Assembly: GCA_917880885.1 (NCBI GenBank)
Contig: OU862909.1
Location: 28,094,351 to 28,158,350, forward strand
Source of the DNA: Limnephilus marmoratus
Taxonomy: Eukaryota; Arthropoda; Insecta; Trichoptera; Limnephilidae
Direction: 5' to 3'
DNA length: 64,000 bases
The notes beneath the pieces were generated by a model that saw only the letters and a program-made list of their open reading frames with translations, had not been told where the DNA came from and ran no database searches. The translations under genes and the position numbers were made by a program. This document shows, in pieces, positions 58,980-64,000 of this stretch (its first letter is position 1; each line of letters opens with the position of its first letter).

Positions 58980-61355
58980 CTTCTTCTTTCGTATGGTGGG
59001 GGGTCAGAGGGGGACATCTAGGTCTGCGAGCCAGTCTAGGGCCTCAGGCGTTGCCCTGTGGACCTCATAAATCCCGCCGGGGAATGAATGGAGCGGGCAT
59101 TCGTTGACTACATGTTCGGTGGTCTGCACCGCACCGCATTCACACGTCGCCGACTCTTTAAGGCCCCATCTATGCATCATGTGAGCACAACGGCTATGGG
59201 AGCACCTTATTCTATTGATGGCAGTCCAGAGTTTGCGAGGCAATGAGAACCCAGGCTGTCTCTCAGTGGGGTCTTGCACGAGATCGGCGTTTTTGACGTT
59301 AGCTGATTGCCACTCAAGCTTCCACCTATCTTCTGGGGTGAGAGGTGTTCGAAGGAGTCTTTCTCCTTCCGTCCAGAAGGGTTTTCGAGACTTTAAGCGG
59401 CATGCCGGGTGAGAAACGACATCATCGTGCAAGGGTATTTCGCTTTTTTGCAGCGCCTTCTTGTATTCCCTCAGTGTTGCAATCTCTCGCCTGATATTTG
59501 GCGGGGTTATATTTGCAAGTACGGGGAGCCAAGGAAGAGGAGTCGATTTTAAGGTTCCGCTGATGGTTCGCATTGTGGCATTAAGCTGAACGTCGACCAT
59601 GGAAGTGTGGGCGCTTCTGGCCCATACTGGAGCACAGTATTCAGCTGCTGAGAAAACCAGGGCAATGGATGCCGTTCTGAGCGTGTTGGCGTCGCATCCC
59701 CAGCTAGTACCAGCCAGCTTATTGACTAAGTTTAGTCTTGTCCTGGTTTTTTTGCCCACTGTTTCCATGTGTTTCCGGTAATTCAGGCTCCTGTCCAAAG
59801 TTATTCCAAGATAGCGGGGATGGGGGTCATGGTAAATATTTTTTCCATCAAACTGAACACAGAGTTTTGCGTTTGCTTGTGAATTACTGAGATGGAAAGC
59901 TGTCACAACTGTTTTCGACCCATTTGGCTTTAGTCGCCAATTGAGGAAAAATTCTTCCATAGCCTTGAGGTCAGAATTAAGGATCTCTTCTGCTGCATTG
60001 AGGGTTTTGGCTTGGACTGTGATGGCGAAGTCATCTGCGTAAGCAAATTTTCTGCCTTCAGTGTGAGGAAGATCTCGAGTATAGATATTGAAGAGTGATG
60101 GGGCCAGCACTGAGCCTTGGGCAAGGCCATTATTCAGGTGCATTTTTTTGCTTTTTAGCCCTCCTAGAAAAACCCTGAAAGTACGGCCAGTTAGTAGTTG
60201 CTCAATAAGTCGTACTGTGTTGCCATCCTCTATGGTGTCGTAGAGCTTGACAAGGAGGCCTTTGTGCCACACCGTGTCGTAAGCCGCAGAGAGATCAATG
60301 AACGCTGCCGCAGTCTTAAGCCGTTTCTGGAATCCAGATTCGATGTGTGTTGTCAGAGCTAGCACCTGGTCACAGCAGTTACGGCCTGGTCTGAAGCCAG
60401 CTTGCTCTTGTGGAACCACTTTCTCCAGAATTGGGGTAAGTCTGCGGAGCACCACTCGCTCTAGGAGTTTATACATGGTACTTAAAAGCGAGATGGGCCG
60501 ATAGCTGTTTGGATCTTCTGGTGGCTTGTTGGGTTTGAGGATCGCAATAACTTTAGTTTTTTTCCAGATATTTGGAATTACTCCAGTTTTAAAAATTTCA
60601 GTAAACAGTTTTGCGATCCATAACTTTGTCCGTGGCCCAGCATGTTTCAAAAAGTCTGGAAGAACTCCGTCGCATCCAGCTGCTTTCCCAGCTTTTGTTG
60701 AAGTGAGGGCGATGTCTACATCATCAGCTGTAACGGCGACCACATCGTTAGGGTTCACCGGCCATTTTAGCCGCGCCGCTTTCAGAGATTTTTTGATCTG
60801 GTGGCTTATGTTAGACCTTGTTGTCGTTTTTGAACTGCGGAGTAGTTGGTGAGCAACAGCATTTGGGGACACTTTGGGGGTTGTCTTAATTGGCTGATTT
60901 GCAGCTCCGAGTCGCCTGAGTGTTTGCCACGCTTTTCTGCTCGAGTGTTCGAAACTCATTTCTTCCATTAGTTCGTTCCACCTGTTCATGCGCCCGTCAT
61001 CCAGAGACTGGAGAAGATCAGAAGCAGTGTCTGGGTCGTTATTCCTCTCGTATTCAGCTAGAAGGCGTTTGCTTTCTGAGCTCCATGTTGGGATATACAC
61101 TTTTCTGTAACCTCTAGGGATGAATTTCTTCGCAGCTACAAACAAAAGGTTCGAAAATCGGTCGTAGAAATTCGGCTTTGATGGTATGTTATCCACAACC
61201 CTGTCAACATATTCCGAAAACTCTCGCCATTTTGCCCGTCTTAAATTCCACCGTGGCATCGGGTTACTGGAGATTAATGGAATCTGTATACCTATGTTTA
61301 GCATGACTGGCCTGTGTTGGCTATGTGGGAAATTATTCAGTAATTATAGTAATAA
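58980..61355 (-). mobile_element. 5'-truncated Jockey-group LINE insertion
   Basis: The element contains an uninterrupted ORF2 from the end of the endonuclease to the stop, then a 3' UTR of only about 24 bases ending in an AAG-rich tail (CGAAAGAAGAAG). GTTATAAGTT occurs directly outside both ends (58970-58979 and 61356-61365), a plausible 10-bp target duplication. Loss of ORF1 and nearly all of the endonuclease is the usual outcome of incomplete target-primed reverse transcription. Confidence 0.75.
59004..61304 (-). CDS. LINE ORF2: reverse transcriptase, 5'-truncated
   Basis: The 766-codon frame encodes the reverse transcriptase of a non-LTR retrotransposon that would copy its own RNA at a nicked target. 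The frame is open 13 more codons upstream of the ATG and reads HSQHRPVM there, the C-terminal motif of the AP-type endonuclease, so the ATG is internal and the true start is lost. Motifs by residue: IPNIWKKTKVIAILKPNK (243-260), NSYRPISLLS (266-275), QAGFRPGRN (301-309), motif A FIDLSAAYDTVWH with Asp337, GLAQGSVLAPSLFN (393-406), and catalytic YADD (422-425). The C terminus has a Cys/His cluster (C701, H703, C706, C721, C723, H731, C736). The length and intact frame indicate a recent insertion. The clade is Jockey-like; I cannot assign it more finely. Alone it cannot transpose. Confidence 0.9.
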   Translation of the reverse strand: MLNIGIQIPLISSNPMPRWNLRRAKWREFSEYVDRVVDNIPSKPNFYDRFSNLLFVAAKKFIPRGYRKVYIPTWSSESKRLLAEYERNNDPDTASDLLQSLDDGRMNRWNELMEEMSFEHSSRKAWQTLRRLGAANQPIKTTPKVSPNAVAHQLLRSSKTTTRSNISHQIKKSLKAARLKWPVNPNDVVAVTADDVDIALTSTKAGKAAGCDGVLPDFLKHAGPRTKLWIAKLFTEIFKTGVIPNIWKKTKVIAILKPNKPPEDPNSYRPISLLSTMYKLLERVVLRRLTPILEKVVPQEQAGFRPGRNCCDQVLALTTHIESGFQKRLKTAAAFIDLSAAYDTVWHKGLLVKLYDTIEDGNTVRLIEQLLTGRTFRVFLGGLKSKKMHLNNGLAQGSVLAPSLFNIYTRDLPHTEGRKFAYADDFAITVQAKTLNAAEEILNSDLKAMEEFFLNWRLKPNGSKTVVTAFHLSNSQANAKLCVQFDGKNIYHDPHPRYLGITLDRSLNYRKHMETVGKKTRTRLNLVNKLAGTSWGCDANTLRTASIALVFSAAEYCAPVWARSAHTSMVDVQLNATMRTISGTLKSTPLPWLPVLANITPPNIRREIATLREYKKALQKSEIPLHDDVVSHPACRLKSRKPFWTEGERLLRTPLTPEDRWKLEWQSANVKNADLVQDPTERQPGFSLPRKLWTAINRIRCSHSRCAHMMHRWGLKESATCECGAVQTTEHVVNECPLHSFPGGIYEVHRATPEALDWLADLDVPL

Positions 61356-61365
61356 GTTATAAGTT

Positions 61366-63414
61366 ATAACCAATATCATATCTGTTTGTATGAAGAAAAA
61401 AACACACAGTAGATACCTAATTGTATTATTCTTTGAGGTGGTAGCGTTCATAAACAGTCTGATGAGAGAACAAACCGGTTTTGTCCATATTTTCAATCGA
61501 AATTACTAATAACAGTAATAAAATCTCATTTCACCTTGAATATGACGCTGCAAAACTGTTTTTCACACTCGGAGGTAGATTTGATCCGTATAATTATAAT
61601 CACATGTTTTATTCAAAGACCTTACAAATATAATGCAAGACTAACATAACCACTATGAGACTGATTAAATAACATGCATTTAAGTAATTTAGCGTCCTTT
61701 GTTTATATTTGTACTTCAATGGAAATTTATAAATTCAAGGAGGAATCAGAACTCTAAATCTGTTCACCGAAAAAAGCACCTTGAAGGAATTTCTTCGAAT
61801 AAAAAAGTGGTATCTGGCGATGTAATGGAGAAATAGTATTTTAGCACGCGTATTGCAATTGAAATCATTTAAAAATAGTTTACATTCATCTGTGTAAACA
61901 AATACCAAGATTTCAGAACTTGCACCTGTTAGGGATGGTCAGAAAAATAAATTGTACATATTGATCACTAGTCAAAATAGCAAGCAAAAACATTTATTTA
62001 CTATCTTTTGTCAAGTTATAAGTATTAGTTATGTGACGATGATCTAATAAAATATGTAAAATATTGTAATGGATTATTAGATTCCCAGTATTATAAGGAC
62101 AACTAACTCAATGTTTGAAAAACCCAAAACCAAGCCAATGGACTCCGTAGAAATAACTTGATTAAAAGTCAGGTGTTTTTTCTATGAAATTATTTAACGT
62201 GAAAAAACATGTAATTCAAGAATCAATAATGGTTTCAGTTTCAGATATTTCTTAATATGGAAATTAATTCTTTATCGTCATGGTAGCTGCGCCTGACCGT
62301 TTTTTGAGATATGATATTCTTTAATTAAGGTACAAAATAAAATTTGATACTCCTGTCTAACTCCGTGTATTTTTATTACGATAAAATTAATTAGAGGCAG
62401 AAAATAGACATCACAATCTACAAGCATTTTAAAATGAGTAGTTGACAAAAAATTCTAATAAATCTGAGGGGTCCTAATTTTATCGCATTTTTAAGGTCAC
62501 ATTGTGTTTTAACTGTTGAGAAAAAACAGAAATTTAAGCCCATTTCGCAATTTTCAAACCGATGAGATATGATATAAATGAGCAAGATATTGAATTAAAA
62601 AATCACCTTAAAACAATGCAAAAACATTTTGAAGGAGAACACCAAAAAAAGACATAGAAAATTTTCATTAACCGAAAAAGACAATGCTCAATTTGAATAT
62701 TTAAAAATGGGCGCGTAAAATTAGCATTTTCATTTGAGAAATACAGAACGCAGTGCGTATTGTCATTCTTCAAATGTGTTTTGTATTAATAAATTGCTTC
62801 GATAACATCTAATTGTATTTCTGTAAATAAAATGAGAGGATTAGCATACCCATTCTTCCAGTCTGGCGAGGTTACAATACGTACTTTAAACTATCTCAAG
62901 TAATAATTGAATCCAATTGGAGCAAAGCGTTTTCATCTCATTCCATTCACATGAAAACTGAGTGAGATGAAAGCAGCTGCACATTTCCACTTTTAGTAAT
63001 ACAATATTACAACATGATACATAGTTCCAAGGAATTGGTGGTAAGTCTGCATACCTAGTTCCACGTGGATAGAAACCTCATTCTATGCCTCATTGTATGG
63101 TAATAATATCTCCTGTGGAATATGCCACAATGTTGTAAATTGAATTTACAGTTAAGGTGTTAAATTATAATTTAAATTGTTATTTCGTTGTGGAATAATG
63201 GGAACTGATTAGGTAACGGCTACTGGAAGGGTATTCAGATGAATAACCATAAATCATAATTTATTATCTTATAATTAACGGTAGGTATTTGTGAATAGGC
63301 ATATTTTATTACTGCAGCGAATACTTATTATTGAAAAAAATGATTATACTTACATACTTTGGTTTTTTTTCTCGATGAATATATTTTAAAATAAAATTAC
63401 GATAAACTAATGCA
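61366..63414. other. AT-rich stretch with no recognised feature
   Basis: No gene, RNA gene or clear repeat was recognised. Confidence 0.4.
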
Positions 63415-63800
63415 TGGTGTAAGACTCGTTACTCGCAATTCGAGGGTCGCGGGATCTAATTCTGGAGTGGGCAAATACATTTTATTTGAATTTAAATAAT
63501 TGTGTATTTCTCAATTCACTAATTTAAAATAATGTATAGAATATTTGCGTTTCATTTCAGAGTGGAGAATACTCTCAGTAACGCCTTAGTGTAAAAGACC
63601 ACCATTCAGAATTGAAACGTTGCTTGAAATAGCTTTGGTGTTTGGTAAACAGATCTGAATAGTCAGGTACTTCCACATTTTCCTCTTCCCCATCTCCTTC
63701 TCCTCCCCGTTACCTTCAGCTTCACAACATACCCCAATTGGGGATGCCTTAGTCTCACTGTCTCCCGACGGGAGCAGCTGGGAATCTTGTGAGGCAATCA
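63415..63800 (+). mobile_element. tRNA-derived SINE family B, copy (plus)
   Basis: The head has CGAGGGTCGCGGGATCTAAT, a degenerate version of the B-box region of copy 1. The body runs through ACTCTCAGTAACGCC, AGAATTGAAACGTTGCTTGA and CCCATCTCCTTCTCC to the palindromic ACCCCAATTGGGG and CCCGACGGGAGCAGCTGGGA, then a T-run. Together with copies at 4868, 46186 and 57245 it defines the family. Confidence 0.65.
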
Positions 63801-64000
63801 TGTAGAATTTTTTTTTTTAAATTGATACTGAATTCAGAGTGTTCTTGTGTGCTCACTTCACAAGGCTTAATCCATTTAAAGCAACTTTTTGAATCTGAGT
63901 GGTTGTCTTTTACTAGGTCGATATTAAGAGTACTTAAAGCTCTCCTGCGAATGTCTTCGAGGGCTACATGATTGTATGATAAAGAATGTAGAAAACCTGC
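63759..64000 (-). CDS. Open frame running off the window (unrecognised)
   Basis: On the minus strand, the frame from the window edge reads AGFLHSLSYNHVALEDIRRR, then ALSTLNIDLVKDN and FKWIKPCEVSTQEHSEF, crosses an A-run and stops just inside the SINE (PVGRQ, stop). About 60 residues look protein-like before the A-run. It could be the end of an exon or of a transposon protein cut by the window edge; I do not recognise a family. Confidence 0.2.

Noticed and set aside
59215..61117. Plus-strand frames of 60-108 codons over the LINE
   Set aside because: They are antisense to an uninterrupted reverse-transcriptase frame with all catalytic motifs.
1..64000. CRISPR array, bacterial operon, prophage or biosynthetic cluster
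   Set aside because: There are no regularly spaced identical repeats and no runs of adjacent same-strand ORFs with ribosome binding sites; introns and eukaryotic mobile elements show this is insect nuclear DNA.

Overview
The window is AT-rich nuclear DNA from an insect, most likely a moth or butterfly (Lepidoptera). The evidence is an arthropod-type NR4A/Hr38 nuclear receptor gene with introns, short Helitrons with the CTAG ends and wording typical of lepidopteran families, and many short TIR, TTAA-bounded and retroposed repeats in long non-coding stretches. No bacterial operon, CRISPR array, rRNA or intact tRNA gene was seen. The species cannot be named from sequence alone. | Layout: The only host gene I can define is Hr38 on the minus strand at the left end. 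Three exons join without phase conflict: 7407-7549, 784-2131 and 380-636. They encode a 541-residue receptor if translation starts at the Met at 7425-7427. Sequence upstream of 7549 is probably more Hr38 intron; a GC-rich block at 18420-18660 with a strong minus-strand splice donor is a candidate 5' untranslated exon and promoter. A small ORF (16607-16849) lies inside this putative intron and is unrecognised. | From about 18.7 kb to 59 kb the window is a gene desert built of mobile-element debris: two hAT-like elements with target duplications, three Helitron-type elements, hairpin MITEs, a dispersed retroposon family in at least six copies, a tRNA-derived SINE family in four copies, LINE 3' ends, and Penelope-like remnants. 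At 58980-61355 sits a 5'-truncated but otherwise intact Jockey-group LINE (766 codons, YADD) between 10-bp direct repeats. The right end holds a SINE and an open frame running off the window. | The most unusual signal is a hammerhead-ribozyme core in a Penelope-like terminal sequence (38496-38536). A second copy of that sequence (29853-30211) has inverted arms, 14-bp flanking repeats and has lost ribozyme stem II. A third, unrelated-by-sequence element (22786-23303) has a degenerate hammerhead on the other strand beside a possible coding remnant. Regulation seems centred on Hr38, whose family is activity-induced through CREs; a CRE-like TGACGTAA overlaps the candidate first-exon donor.
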